In this document: piece by piece, positions 36,687 to 49,283 of the stretch
Layout: every line of letters begins with the position of its first letter
Numbering within the stretch: position 1 is the first letter of the stretch
Assembly: GCF_001638985.1 (NCBI RefSeq)
Contig: NW_017265162.1
Span: forward strand, 248,001 to 312,000
Reading direction: 5' to 3'
DNA length: 64,000 bases
Source: Phycomyces blakesleeanus NRRL 1555(-)
Taxonomy: Eukaryota > Mucoromycota > Mucoromycetes > Mucorales > Phycomycetaceae
Program-made: the position numbers and the translations under genes
The notes under the pieces: model-generated
Seen by the model: the letters and a program-made list of their open reading frames with translations, nothing else
Told to the model about the DNA's origin: nothing
Database searches by the model: none

Positions 36687-38822
36687 CTACATGCGCTCTA
36701 ATGGTTCTATTCCAACCAATCGAAGTCCATTTCCGAGAGTTGTTTTTGCGGCCCAGAACAATAGCATTCTTGCTTCTGCCAATGGAAGATCCATGCCTTT
36801 GACCCTGAGTGTGTAATTGGACTGACTGATAAGATGGGCGAGTTTAAAGAGGTATGACACCAGGGTAGAGGGTTCAAGGTTATCAAATGAATTCTGAACC
36901 ACACTAGGAAAATGGGATATCATCTGTGCCAATTCAAATGTTTCTTTTTCTTTTAGCAATCCAAAGTTGCAATTATCGGTCACTCGGACAGAGCATTTTC
37001 GCTCAATACTTGTTTAAAATAATTTCCTTTGTTTAGTTTTCCTTTTTCTTTCCTTCTTTTTCATCCCGTGTATTCTCAATTGATTATCCTACTCACCCGC
37101 ACACACGCGCATGGGTGTACTGCAGAAATACACCCGTATCTCCACGTGCGTCAATCATACGGTCCCATGAAAATCCATAATTTTTAATCCTCCGTCCTGA
37201 CATATCCTGTGCAATGACTGCCGAGGTACCCAGTCGATCAGCGATATATTCTGCTGCTCTTTCCCCTTCATACGTCACGCCATCAGTCTGAACACCTCTC
37301 TTAAGAATATCCGCATACTTATCCTTGTTGTCCTCTTCTTGCATAATCGACAGCATTTTGTTCTGAGCCGTATCCAGAATATCCTGTAAAAATACAGCTG
37401 TTCCTTGACGAGTTGACATGCCATTTATACGGCCAAACCCAATATGGTACAAGCCAGGTAGCTCTTCTCCCCAAATCAGCCGGCTAATGGTAAATACTTG
37501 CTTCAGGTAACGCTCTTGCTCAGTTCCGACGACATAGAATGCCTTGTTGCATGGGTAGGTCTCCATCCGCAGTAAAACGCTTGCCAAGTCGCGAGTCAAG
37601 TAAAGACTAGTGCCGTCTGCTCTTTTAATAATAGGTCGGCCCAGTTTGTATTCTTCAAGGTCGACAACCCATGCACCATCATCCAGTTTTATTGCAATGT
37701 TCTTTTCTTCCAACAGTTGATAAATCCTTGCAATGTATGGTTCGGTCTTTGACTCTCCTGAATAATCATCAAAGCTGATGCCAAGGCGTCTATACACCGG
37801 CAAGTACATTTCGATACTCAATTCTCTGAACCGTTTCCATTGCTCGAGAACCTTTTCATCTCCTGTTGTTATTTTTTCGTATAAATTAGAGTCTGTTTTT
37901 TATCCACTTGACATACCATCCTCCATGCGCTTAAAGTAATGTCCGGCCTGTTGATCTATCTCAGGTGTAGTTTTCATATCCTCATTGATCTTAACATAGA
38001 CATTATAAAGATGTTTTATGGGATCCTTTTCTAATTCATCTTCATTGCCATATTTCTCAAACCCAACAGCCAACAGGCCTAAGTAAATTTCAGAATATAA
38101 CATGTTCAGTAAAAAAGAAAAAAATCACAGCCTGCACAATGCATATACTTACCATATTGTTTTCCCCAATCACCGAGATAATTTATTCCTATTACTTGAT
38201 AGCCCATGGCCTCATGAATTCTTCGCAGGTAGTTACCAAGAATTGTACTTCTCAGATGGCCAGCATGAAAAGGCTTTGCAATATTCGGAGAGCTATAATC
38301 GATCAAAACTGTGCCCGTATTTGACAAAGACCATCCATAACGAGTTTTTTCTTTAAAAACTTGAAGGAGAGTATATTTAATATATTCAATTGGCTGAACC
38401 TCAAAGTTCAGAAACACGCCCACGGGTGTGGCTCTTTCTATCATAGAGTCGGGTTTGAACTACAAATGCATATATATATAATATAAAGATTTTATAACAA
38501 AACATAGTCAGTAAATAAATAAATAAAAAACATGAATAATATCGCTCACCTTTTTAGCAAGCTCTTGGCACCATTGGGATGGATGAGGATTGTTGCCATC
38601 CTCGTCGGGATTAGTACATTGTGCTATTAGTTTAGGCAGAGGCAAGGCAAATTGACCATATGCTGTGCTTTTTGGTGTCTCAATGAACCGCAGTAGTTGT
38701 GCTTCTGTATACCGTGTTACTATCTTTGATAGCTGACTCGCGACAGCATGTTTGAAAAGCGATTTTGTGTCTTTGATCGTGTGCAAATCAGGGATCTTTT
38801 GTTCTTTCTTCTGCTTCTTCAT
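36687..38822 (-). CDS. RARS1: arginyl-tRNA synthetase
   Basis: Five exons (38550-38822, 38153-38459, 37917-38078, 37097-37862, 36687-37008) close in phase to 609 residues, the usual size. It charges tRNA-Arg with arginine using ATP. The class I HIGH motif appears as [14 protein letters not shown] after [16 protein letters not shown] follows. The KMSKS loop is the eukaryotic/fungal variant [16 protein letters not shown]. The C-terminal anticodon-binding helical domain contains [17 protein letters not shown] and the terminal GIEPLERM in place of the common (P)RM ending. The N-terminus is basic (MKKQKKEQK) and shows no obvious mitochondrial presequence, though dual targeting cannot be judged. 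All introns are GT-AG. Confidence 0.97.
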
Positions 38823-40278
38823 AATGTCAAAAAAAAAGAGAGAAAAAAAAAGGAGCAGGAAATGAAGGTGTGACCAAGCTTTTCTGTTTGGTACTCAGCG
38901 AAAGAGAATGGGCTTCTTTTTGTATGTTCAAGGAAACGTTAGTTGAAGAACTTGAAATGAATCTAATTTAACTCAATTCAGGATAGTGTTGATAAAAGTA
39001 CAATTATGTCACATAATGTAAAGGCCTTTCTATCCTTCTTTAAAATACTAGTAGTCAAGTTCCCACATCAATCAGAATGACTCAGAATTGGTTTTAACAA
39101 GACACATATTACACAATATGACATATCTTTTATGAATAGCTTAAATGTCTGCTGAGCAGGCGTACACAGGCACAGGCACAGGCACAGGCACCCACACACA
39201 CAGTCCCTTATTATCAGGTACGACTGTTTCTTCTTTCTCTTCTTCCTGTGTTCACTTACGGCCGCAGCCAACCAAGTTTAAAAGGCTTAGTCTACCTGTA
39301 TTTTTTCTTTTTTCTTTTTATTTGATGTATCCAAAGACTTGTTAAGCATATTAAAATTAGATACTTTCAGAAATCGAATTTCAGCGATTCTAACCATTGG
39401 TATTAAGCTGCAAATGATTATGTGTGTGCTGCCCTCCAGGATTTACAAGACCAATCACACTTTCATGTCACAAACCAATAATGTGAAAAATAATATGTCT
39501 ACCCATATGAATATATCAATAGATTTGACTCTTATTAATTAAGGATATATGGATTTGAGCCTCTGATATTTGCTGTGGACAAAGACAGAAACTTCCTGTG
39601 AAAACATATCTTTTAAACCATTAATTTCTCTCTATTATTTTTTACAAAGCATTCTCTGTATAATTTGATTCTTATTTATCAAGGGATAAATACACGAGAA
39701 TAATTTTAGTATAGACGATTGATTAATTGGACCGATTCTTCTATTACATCTTTATTTTATATAGGGCATTACTGATAAAGACTTTCTTTTTTTAGCTTGA
39801 GTTTGAGAAACAATAAAAAAATATAGTTTAATATCGTTTTACTTGCTCATCCTATTAGTTTCTGGTCTGTGCTACGATTGGCAGAACAGGTAAATAAGCT
39901 CTTCCTACTTCAAAACCTAGCATTTTCTTAAAAGGATTTAAAGAAAAGAATACTAATGATCTTTGTCAGCTAAATACCCCAAAGCTTTGCTACTGTTGCG
40001 ACTTTAATATAAAGAAAAACAAAGGTGTTAATGTAATAGATTATCAGGGGTAAGCTGTATGGTGTAACAGTCGGATAAAGGATTAAAAACGATTTCAAAA
40101 TGTGGTCTTGAAATTCCTTGCTTATATATATATATATATTGGAGTATATTTACAGTCGTTAACAAAGCCATCATTAGCCAAAGTATACACCAAGGAATAT
40201 ATTTAATTTCTTATGCGCATGTGTTGTTTGTAGTTTTACGTAAGAAAAGGCAATATACTGTAGGGCTATTTCTTTATC

Positions 40279-40310
<32 letters not shown>

Positions 40311-41692
40311 AATAGAGTAGTCAAAATCAATATCCCTTTATTTTAATTATAACCCACAGGTTTCTACACAGCTGGTCAATGTTTCAAAGTAAATCTCGCT
40401 AAAAATAATGAAATGATGAAAGAAGTGGTTCAATGTATTTTGATGCAACTAATGACTGTAATGAATATTCTTAAAGGCCTTAAGAAATTGGCACAGTTAG
40501 GGTGATCGTAATATTTCAAGGCATTTATTTAGTTATATAGCTAATATTATAGAATATATACAAACCTTCTTTATTTTCTTTTCTTTTTCTCATACTCCAA
40601 AAGCGGCCAAAAATTTAGGGTATTCATGGTAGCAAGGTACTAAAAAGAAGTTCTTGGCTTGTATTGAAGGTTAGATACTTGTTTTCAAGACACAACATTA
40701 ATGATACGTTAAGTGTCATTACTTTACAAACATAGTGTGGTTATTAGAAAATATGTACCCTAATTTGTGAATGTACGGTTTTAAGCTATTGAATATTCTT
40801 TCGAGAAGGGGTGGGAATAGAAAATCCTCCTGATATGCAACAGTACAAGGAAAGTGTGCATTGTATACCTTTGATTGCATTAATCAATAGACGAGAAATG
40901 TGATTGTCTGATAAGTAATAATTAGATTGAATATATATCTAACAAAGGAATAGAAAAACTCTAAATATGTTTTTCAGTTGAAAACTGTAACAATATATCA
41001 CTCTTGAGTCTTACACTCGGGCCGAGAGACTGTGATTAATGTGATCTAACAGATGAAATCCTCAAGTTCAACAAAAGGCTAAAAGGAGTTTACTGTGTGT
41101 TACAAGGCGTTTTCTTTTCTTTTTTTTTCTTTTTCTTTTTTGCAAATCTAAGCAAAGAACAAACTCTTAATACAAATAGATATTGCATATAAAATAAACG
41201 CAGGCAGTTAGATTCCCTGAGACTAATTTATGTGCTGGTGTTTCAGACTCCATACTTCTAAAAGTTATAACACCTTCCAAAGAAGTTAATCAAATATAGC
41301 AGGCTATAAATTTTATTATATAATTGTTTTCTTTAGGGGAGATATCCATTGTGTAAAAAGACTCGGTGCCCTTGGATAGAGTACGTGATGATTTAGTGTA
41401 TATTTTTTTGTCAACGCTGCGCCAGGACTTTTTGTGATGACATCGATAATCTCGAGAAATCATATGAGAGGGAGAATAGCTAAAGGCTTGAACATTTTCT
41501 TTTTTATTTCCCTTTTTCTTCTTTTTCTTTTTAAAGATAATAAACACTCTTTGGTATTACCAGGTAGGTGCTTAATCGAGTATTCAAAAAAAAACTGAAA
41601 TCCATATATACACATATATCGCAAGAGTGTCTAACTACCTCATTTACTCACTTGCTTTCATTTGATTTATACTTGTTTCTCTGTAACTGCAG
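38823..41692. other. gene-poor spacer
   Basis: About 2.9 kb with no recognised gene on either strand. Contains a GGCACA run at about 39167-39190, a GA run at about 40290-40311 and AT repeats. The first exon(s) of the downstream coiled-coil gene probably lie between about 41460 and 41570, where a GTAGGT donor follows TTACCAG near 41565, but I could not fix them. Confidence 0.45.
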
Positions 41693-44670
41693 AGTATCAT
41701 CTGGATCAAGTGTGCTAGCAGAATATCAAGTGAGAATGATTTATATAAAGCTCGATTTCTTGTTGCTAACAAAGATAATACAACTCATCTACCAAGTTTT
41801 GAATATGGAAAAAAGTTAGTAATCTTCTTATTTGTTTTAAGCATATTTCATTAAATACCTGTTAAATTGCTCAATAGAAACACCAGCTCTCGATGTGTGG
41901 ACATCAATCGGCACATACTTTTCGGGATTCTCCCCCACAAACCAGGCCAAGTTTATTGAGACAATGGGAAGAGTGTCCAAGTCTACTTACACAAAGAAAG
42001 AAGTCGAAACAATTATTGTGAGCTGCACTAAACTTGAGGCTGACAACTGTCAGCTCAAGCACGAAAACGAACGATTGCGAGAAAACATCAATGATCTTGA
42101 AAATGATATTAAAAAGAGCAGCACCCAAGCAAACCTGATAGCGCGAACTCAACAAAAGAAAATCGATGATCTCAATGAAACTCATAAGAATAACGAGCTT
42201 CGTATTGAGAGCTACATGGTAATATGAACTTGAAACACGCTTATATGATGGAAAACCACAGTGATTTTAACAAACAAACAAAAAATGAAATAGATTATGG
42301 AGCGTAAATATAATGCTCTCTTGGAAGATCTTAGTGCTACCAAAACTGAGCTTGCTCGCATAAAACCGGAGCTTGATAAATATAAGGTATAATAATTCAT
42401 TTATTTATTGATTTGCTTTAAAAACAATAAGCACCCTAATACGATAAAAAAATAGGACCTTAAAGATAGACACAGACGGATATTGGTCCAAGTAAACGAG
42501 GCAAATAAAAAGATTGAAGCTTTCCAAGTAAGAGCGATAGGATTTCAGTTTATCAACTGTAATCACTGATTATTAACTGTGTCAACGTGATAAAACAGAG
42601 CATGGAAGAACACTACAAAATAATCTCAAAAAAGCTGCCTATTGCTAACGGCCAGATAGCCCTACTGAATGTGTGTACTAAATACATTGCTGACTTATAT
42701 TGGAGTATCTAATTACTGTATCGTAATAATATAACAGTCAGAGAAGAAAGATTTAAATTCGATGGTATATCAACTGTCAGCCGCTCGACCGTATCTATAT
42801 AATTGCAAGGTAATGTAATGGATATTCTTTTTTATTGTTTTTTTTTTCCTTTCTCAATCAAATTGATATTGATATGATATATAACAGGTTCTGGAAGATA
42901 TAGTCACGTCTATTTCTGAACAAATTAATAAAGAAACGATGTCTGAGGCAACATGGAAGGTAATATACAAAGCTTTCAATTTATAGCTTGTGTTTATTGA
43001 CCTTTGTTATATATTACAGAAATTCGACGTGTATGGGTATACTGTAGACAGCCATTCTTTAAGTGTAAGATACATCTCTGTGACAATAAGACCATATCTA
43101 AGAAAAAAGAGTCATGCCTGTCTATATACTTGAGCTAGTGTATTTAATAATTTGATATAGACCAAACGCCAAGAAAAGATAATATTCCTAAGTAGCCAAT
43201 TGACCATCGCAAGAGACCATTTGGTTAAAACCAAGGTAGACTGCTCTTTTGGTACCTCAATATCAGCTCTTTCACTCGCATTAACCCTTTCAAACAGGAA
43301 CTTGAATCCAAGATTGAGACTCTAGTGCAGAAGATGTCTGTTTCGCAAGGCGCACTTAGTATACCAAAGGTATAGTATTATTATATTTACTTTCTATTAT
43401 CGGCATCATAAACAATCTGACCATACAACATAGGGGACGGAAGACAAGGTTACCTTTCTCTTACGCCAATTAGCCGACGCAGAAAAGAGAATTGATGAAA
43501 AAGAGGTATGTGTAGTAATAGTAATAGTAGTATATTTAGCACCACACATTACATGCTTTAAAATTTCTAATGGCAATAATATAGAGCCTACAAGAAGAAC
43601 TAGAGTCCCTTCGTGATAAATATACTCTTAAAGACATGGAGCTTTTTAAGGCTCAAAATTCCTATGTGAAACAAACCAAACAGTCCGATATAACCAATAA
43701 AGCGCAGACGCGAAAAATTAACTATTTTCAGCAAAGGTTGGAGGAAGTAGAGAGTGACTTTACTAAGAGAAAGGTAAGTTACAAAAGATTTATATATAAA
43801 TGCTTGTGTTTAACCTTTTCTTTACTGATGATCACATATACAACCATGATGAATAACAACAAAAAACTCCCCAAGCTGAAAGAAATTCTGAGAAAGGTGT
43901 CAGATCAATGTTACACTCTAAAGAAGTTTCTGAATCCAAAAGACGAGGAAGTTAATGCGTTTTTCTTCAGACATTTCGGAGAAGGTCTTCCTGGAATAAA
44001 AGCCTTGTGTACCAAAAAACCTGATGGAAAACGTGGCTTTAGTTCGGGTGTCATCAACTTACTTGTGGAGAAGATTATTATAAACAACCTTCTCCGAGAT
44101 ATTTGTCATATGCCTTCTTATTTTGGGGTACCAAGCGCCATAGAATATCCTAAACTTTCGGATTATACACCTGAAAAGCAAACCCCAGAATTTTCAAGTC
44201 AGTTCAGAAGAAACTTTGAAAATCTATTGAAAGACCCAAAGACTTCGGACGCATTGAGGAAAAGAAGAGAAAAGGTTGCCAGTGTTCTGGTCAAACTCTT
44301 ACACGAACTGTTCCCTGCAATGAATCCTTATGTTACTCGCAAGAAGATGATGGAGATTGTCGAAGCTGCGGCTGAATTGAGTCTATCGATACACACTCAA
44401 GATCTGGCTGTCAATATTGTAAAGCTGATTGAAGGAAAAGATCAGCTGCGAACATACACAAAAACTCAATTAGGCTCAAGTGCCGGGGCTAAAACAATTC
44501 AGATTGTTATCTGTCCACCCTTCATAGCAAACGAAGGTCAAAAAACCGAACATGTACTATTGGAAGGAAAGGTTATATGTCTCGAAATCGTTACGGATTC
44601 CAATGAAGCTTCAGCTGAAAACTACAGTGATAGTGACTCTGAACCAATGGAAAACAGGATGTATATGTAG
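41693..44670 (+). CDS. coiled-coil protein built from repeated 24-codon exons (5' end uncertain)
   Basis: Not a recognised family. Exons: 41693-41729, 41775-41814, 41878-42218, 42294-42386, 42456-42527, 42599-42670, 42738-42809, 42888-42959, 43020-43064, 43161-43235, 43298-43369, 43434-43505, 43585-43773, 43876-44670. The joined reading gives about 681 residues without a stop. From 42294 on, every exon is phase 0; six are exactly 72 nt, one is 75 nt and one 45 nt. The 24-residue units share a hydrophobic residue at position 13 and often an A at 16, with charged residues at 2-4. The N-terminal part (about 41878-42218) is a heptad-like coiled coil (LKHENERLRENINDLENDIK). The globular C-terminal 265 codons include FRHFGEGLPGIKAL and end with an acidic SDSDSEPMEN tail. 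The intron 43774-43875 is a multiple of three without a stop, so retention would be tolerated. Cytosolic by appearance; role unknown. Confidence 0.75.
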
Positions 44671-45163
44671 GAACGTCTCTATATACGCACATGCATATTC
44701 ACTTCACCTTTGCCTTGCCTTGTCTTGCTTTATTTTACTTTACTTTGTTTCTTTTCTAACATATGACAAGCATACACTTTTCTCTTTGTATTTCATTTAG
44801 TTAAGTGATGGCTTTAGAAGCTAAAATATAACCACAAATCAAATGGATATAAAGTCTTAAAATAAATAAGAACACATTTTATAATAAATGAGTTTCTTTT
44901 CTTTTCTGGCAAAAATTTATTGGTTTTCACTAGCGATCAAGCCAAGACAAACTTTTTTTTTAATAATGATAATCATTAAAGAAAACAGTTTTATCATTTT
45001 GGGCTGAAAAACACTAGAAGTCTGGAAAGATGTATTTAGATTAGAATAAAGCCTTCATGACAGATATGTTGAAAGAAAGAAAAAAGGACTGCATAATATA
45101 TATATATATATATATATATTAACCAAGGGTACGACATTATCTAAAAAAGACAGTAAGAACCAA

Positions 45164-45222
<59 letters not shown>

Positions 45223-45734
45223 TTACTATTTTATTCATGAGCCTTTAAACAAGAGACATAGACAATAGCGTGTGTGTGTGGTTATGTGTGGACATACACT
45301 TGGCTTTTCTATGATCCTTTTACGTATCAATTCTTTAGGTTCAGGGTATACTATTTTGAATGCGTGGTAGCCTTTTTTTTATTATAATAAACCGCCCTCC
45401 CAAACCAAAAAACAAGCGCAAGCAAAAGTGTGATGTTGCGAATTCCTTGAATACTGAATGTGCTTTATAAGATGTAGTAATATATATATTATAAACTGTT
45501 TAATTTTCAAATAATAAAATACTCGACAATTCCCAAAATCGTGACATGAGAATATAGTTTATGTAAATAGGTAGTAAGTGAGGGGAGAAACTGGGAAAAT
45601 GAAGGAATATTAAAGGCAATATAATAATAAGAATAATAGTAATAGTAGTAGTAGTAGTAGTAGTAGTATAATGTATGCGTGCGTATGTGTGTGTGTGTGT
45701 GTGTGTGTGCATATGATTGAGAAATGTATTAATT
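44671..45734. other. 3' spacer with trinucleotide and GT repeats
   Basis: No gene. Contains a pure CTA array at about 45168-45222, a GTA array at about 45636-45668 and a GT run at about 45685-45709, between two convergent genes. Confidence 0.6.
45168..45222. repeat. (CTA)n microsatellite
   Basis: About 18 consecutive CTA units, then imperfect TATTACTATT; intergenic. Confidence 0.92.
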
Positions 45735-46976
45735 CTAGACGGTATAACTCAACACAGTCCCAAAAGCATAATCCCAGAGCTTTGAAGTAATACCATAACC
45801 ATCCTCATAGTTCTTGTAGTGGTGAGCCATGTGGTATTTCTTCATTTCTCTAAAGTGATGCTTGTAGACCTTGGCATGATGAAGATAATAGTGAGTGCAG
45901 TCATAAAGAACGTATCCGAACAGGCCGCCGGCAATTACTCCGTATGCCATCATGGGAGGGAACAGAAAATGGCCGAGACGGAACAAAGGAAGTGCAATCA
46001 GACAAGCCAATGTAGGTGGCATAACGAGACGAAGTCTATATCAAGATTACACACAAATATAAATATTTGTCGTTAGTATTGAATTATTTTTATTTTATTA
46101 TGCGTAGGGATTTTTGTTGTTGTTGTTGTTGTTGTTGTTGATGATGATGATGATGATGAAAATAATAATAAAAAAATCTTACCTATCCATTGGTAAATAG
46201 TGGTGGAATCCATGCAGAGTGAAATGAAGCAAAAAGGCAATTTGATGATCAGGAAGGTAGTCGTCCAAATGGAATAAGAACCGGTGCAGCAAATACTCCA
46301 ACAATGTCCAGATACCAACTCCCAACCCAAACGAGAATACGCTAAGTAGTGGATTGCCAAATACAAGGGAGAGGGAGAGATGGTATGCACATACTGGCAG
46401 CCAGATAAGTGGAACCACATACCACACTGTCTTTGATAATGGTTCCAAAAGTGGGTGCCCAAAGAAAATGGCAGAGTTTGGCATATAGCGAGGTTTGTGA
46501 ACCTGTTCAAGGTAGAATTCCTTTGTAAATCTGGCCTTGTAGAGCTGAGGAATCAGTGCCTTGCGAAGATCCAAAAAGTTGTTTTTCTTGATATCAGTTA
46601 TTGTGTCTGTCTCGAGCGGCTTGAAATCTTCCTTCACGTAAGTCTTGCTTTCCTCTTCCTCCTCTAATAATTTCATGCGTTGACGATGAAGAGAATCACG
46701 ATCCAAGTCCTTGGCAGTGGTTACGGGATGATCATCCAGAGTTCCAATCAGGTATTCATCCAGAATTTCATACGCAGCGTCCGAGTGAGCATGTTCAATG
46801 ACATCCTTCATGATCGCCGTTATATCTTTCCCGGCATAGTCCAAGATCAGATCATCACCTCCAGGATGATCACTGACAAACTCTGTGACATCATATACTT
46901 TGTTGTTGTGAATAACCCAACAAGAGTCTGCTGTGTTGTGTTTAGCGACCTGAGATAGCGAAAAGCGAGAGGTCAT
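45735..46976 (-). CDS. SCS7: sphingolipid fatty acid 2-hydroxylase (Scs7/FA2H)
   Basis: Two exons (46183-46976, 45735-46035) close to 364 residues, close to the family norm. It adds the 2-hydroxyl group to the very-long-chain fatty acid of ceramide in the ER membrane, taking electrons through its own b5 domain. Residues about 5-80 are cytochrome b5, with the first haem His in DHPGGDD and the second His in EHAHSDAA. The linker carries an acidic EEEEESK stretch. The hydroxylase domain has di-iron histidine boxes: LLHRFLFH, LHGFHHYLPMD, YYLHH and YHMAHHY, ending at LWDYAFGTVL. Four hydrophobic spans flank the boxes (for example VVPLIWLPVCAYHLSLSLVF). The single intron contains GTT/GAT trinucleotide repeats (46108-46158). 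Confidence 0.96.
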
Positions 46977-48037
46977 GTCAAAGGTTGATATGTCAATGTA
47001 TATATATGTATGTATTTATATATATATAATATATGTATTTCTATTCAGAAATAGATATATCTGTGTACAAGAAGAAGAGACAAATAAACCAAAGCCAGCT
47101 TTTACAAAGTTAGTTTTAAAGAAAGTCTAAAACTAAGACATATGAGTTTGTTTCGGTAAAATAAATATCCGTAATTGACGGCTGGCATTTTAGGAGAAAA
47201 AAAAAGAGAGTTTGATACTCATGAATGCAGTCACGGATATGCTGTGTAAGATGCTGAATTCCTCTTCTATATATTTACTTTACCCTCTTGTTCTTTTTTT
47301 TTTTCTGTATATATGTTTAGTTGAATATTTCTTTTATAGTGCTTTATATTTTGCCTTTTTTTTTGTCTGTGTGGTGAATAAGATCCCTAGTAAACTCCTC
47401 AGAATTTAATAGGGAATATTTACGAGAATGTACCTTTAGATGATATGGTTGTTTGCCCTGAAACGCACTTGTTAATATAAACTTGCACACATAAAAACGC
47501 CTCTTGAATATATATATATATATATAAATAAAATAGAAACCCCAAGCACAAACACAAACCCAATAGTAACCCACCAAAGCAGTACAAATAAAAAATAAAA
47601 TTAATTTTTTTTTTAAAAAAAAGGCGGTGTTTTATTAATGGTTTCAAAGCAATCAGATTATTGTTATAATTATAATTCAAATAAAATTTTATTCTCGGTA
47701 CAAATGTTGAATCTATTTAGCTTGAGATTATTTCTATGAAACAATAGTAATAGTAATATTGCTACTACTAATAATAACAAAGGTCAAAGTAATGAAAATG
47801 TAAATGAAAGATATGTAAATAGGAGAATTTCAAGGGATTATATCCAGATACAAGTATTTCTAATATAAAGTAAAGGGAGAAGGAAGGAAGATAAATAGAC
47901 AGAGGGAGTGGTAGCGAGAGTGTGAGAAAAAGACTACAAGAATGATAATAATAAAAGTAGATGGTTTTTTTTAAAAAAAAAAAGAAACAAAAACAAAAAA
48001 GAAGAAAGGAGCTTTGGCTATATATTCAGTATCTTTT
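46977..48037. other. intergenic between SCS7 and Sur7-like gene
   Basis: No gene. The SCS7 upstream side has AT repeats (about 46997-47036); small open frames at 47212-47680 are low-complexity and overlap each other on both strands. Confidence 0.45.
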
Positions 48038-49283
48038 TTAGAAATGAACATGTCGATTGTTTTGTTGGTCACTTGTGTTTTCAGTAGCTCTAGGAGTTGT
48101 GTTTCTGTTCTCATTACGAGTTGGATCAAGTGGGTCGATGGTTCGATAGGATGGAAGTGTGTCTACATCACTAGTCTCGCCAGTCGGATTAGTTGGTGGT
48201 GAACTGTGGCGACGAATAGGTCTATTGGGTGTTCCATGTGATGTGCGAGTAGTAGGTGTGGTAGGTGTATTAGGTGTAGGTGTATTGGCAGTGGTACGGT
48301 TTCTAGCCGGTGGAGTACCACTTGTGGGATAAGAGCCGGCATTTTGACGGAGAGGTCTAACGCTGTCGTCTGTTGCTCCGGGTAGTCCAAATAACCCGAT
48401 AGAATAGAGAAAATGGTCTATACAGTCAAGCTTAGGTCCCCCATTATTTGCTACTTGGGAACGAGTGGGGCATAGTCCTGGTCCTGACCTGTTACTTCTT
48501 TGTGTAAAATCCTGTGATGGTTTTCTTTCAACAAGACTTGCAAGATAGAACCCTGCGGAAATAAATATACACACGGCTGAGCTAATGGAAATCCAAACAA
48601 TAGCACCCATTTTGTGTTGTATGCTCAAGTTGTCTTTTTTGCCCTTAGAATCTACGACTGTGCCCATCAAAACTAAGCACAACAGGCTGGAAAGAAGGAC
48701 AAAGAAAGTTATAAGAGGGAGTGTTGCAGACACACATGATTTTCCGTCCTTTCGAGAAAAAATGATGAGGGCTGAGATGATGGAAATCACAAAGCTCAAA
48801 ATATAAAGGCAATCTGCAGCCATCGACAATACGGTTGTTGACTCCAGGTAAGTGGCTACCATAGCAATGTTTATCGAATCTCCATTGAATACTAAACGAG
48901 TATATATACATATTTAAGGCTCTTTTTCTTTTTTTAAAAAAAATAAGGTACAAATTCACACGTTCATGTGTGTTTGTGTATTTACTTACTAGAAAGATCA
49001 CTCGCAGAAGAACCACATCGTGTTACTCTAGACCCAATTCCAACGCAATAGCTCCTAAGAGAAGAGAAAGAAACATGATATGAGACACAAACCAAAAAGA
49101 AAAAGAAAAGATAGCTTACCACAAGCCAAATTGAAGAAACTCATCGTCACTTGAATATCTGCCAACATAAAATGTTTCCTGAGCTTCATTGCCCCCCAAG
49201 CTACCGATCACGACAGTACACTGTAAGATGATTCCGATAGCAATTACAAGCCCGCCAATAGCTCTAAGAGTTGTACCCTGCAT
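48038..49283 (-). CDS. Sur7/PalI-like four-helix membrane protein
   Basis: Three exons (49120-49283, 48990-49054, 48038-48891) close to 360 residues, starting at the ATG at 49283 (MQGTTLRAIGG). Four hydrophobic helices are visible: an N-terminal one (AIGGLVIAIGIILQCTVVIG), then LYILSFVISIISALIIF, LITFFVLLSSLLCLVLMG and IVWISISSAVCIFISAGFYL. The first extracellular loop holds two cysteines (SYCVG and TRCGSS). This topology, with a long loop after helix 1 and three helices together, matches the Sur7/PalI superfamily of fungal eisosome and pH-sensing membrane proteins. The C-terminal ~180 residues are disordered and rich in Pro, Thr, Asn and Arg, as in PalI-type proteins. The assignment rests on topology more than on sequence motifs; a claudin-like protein is an alternative. 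Confidence 0.6.
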
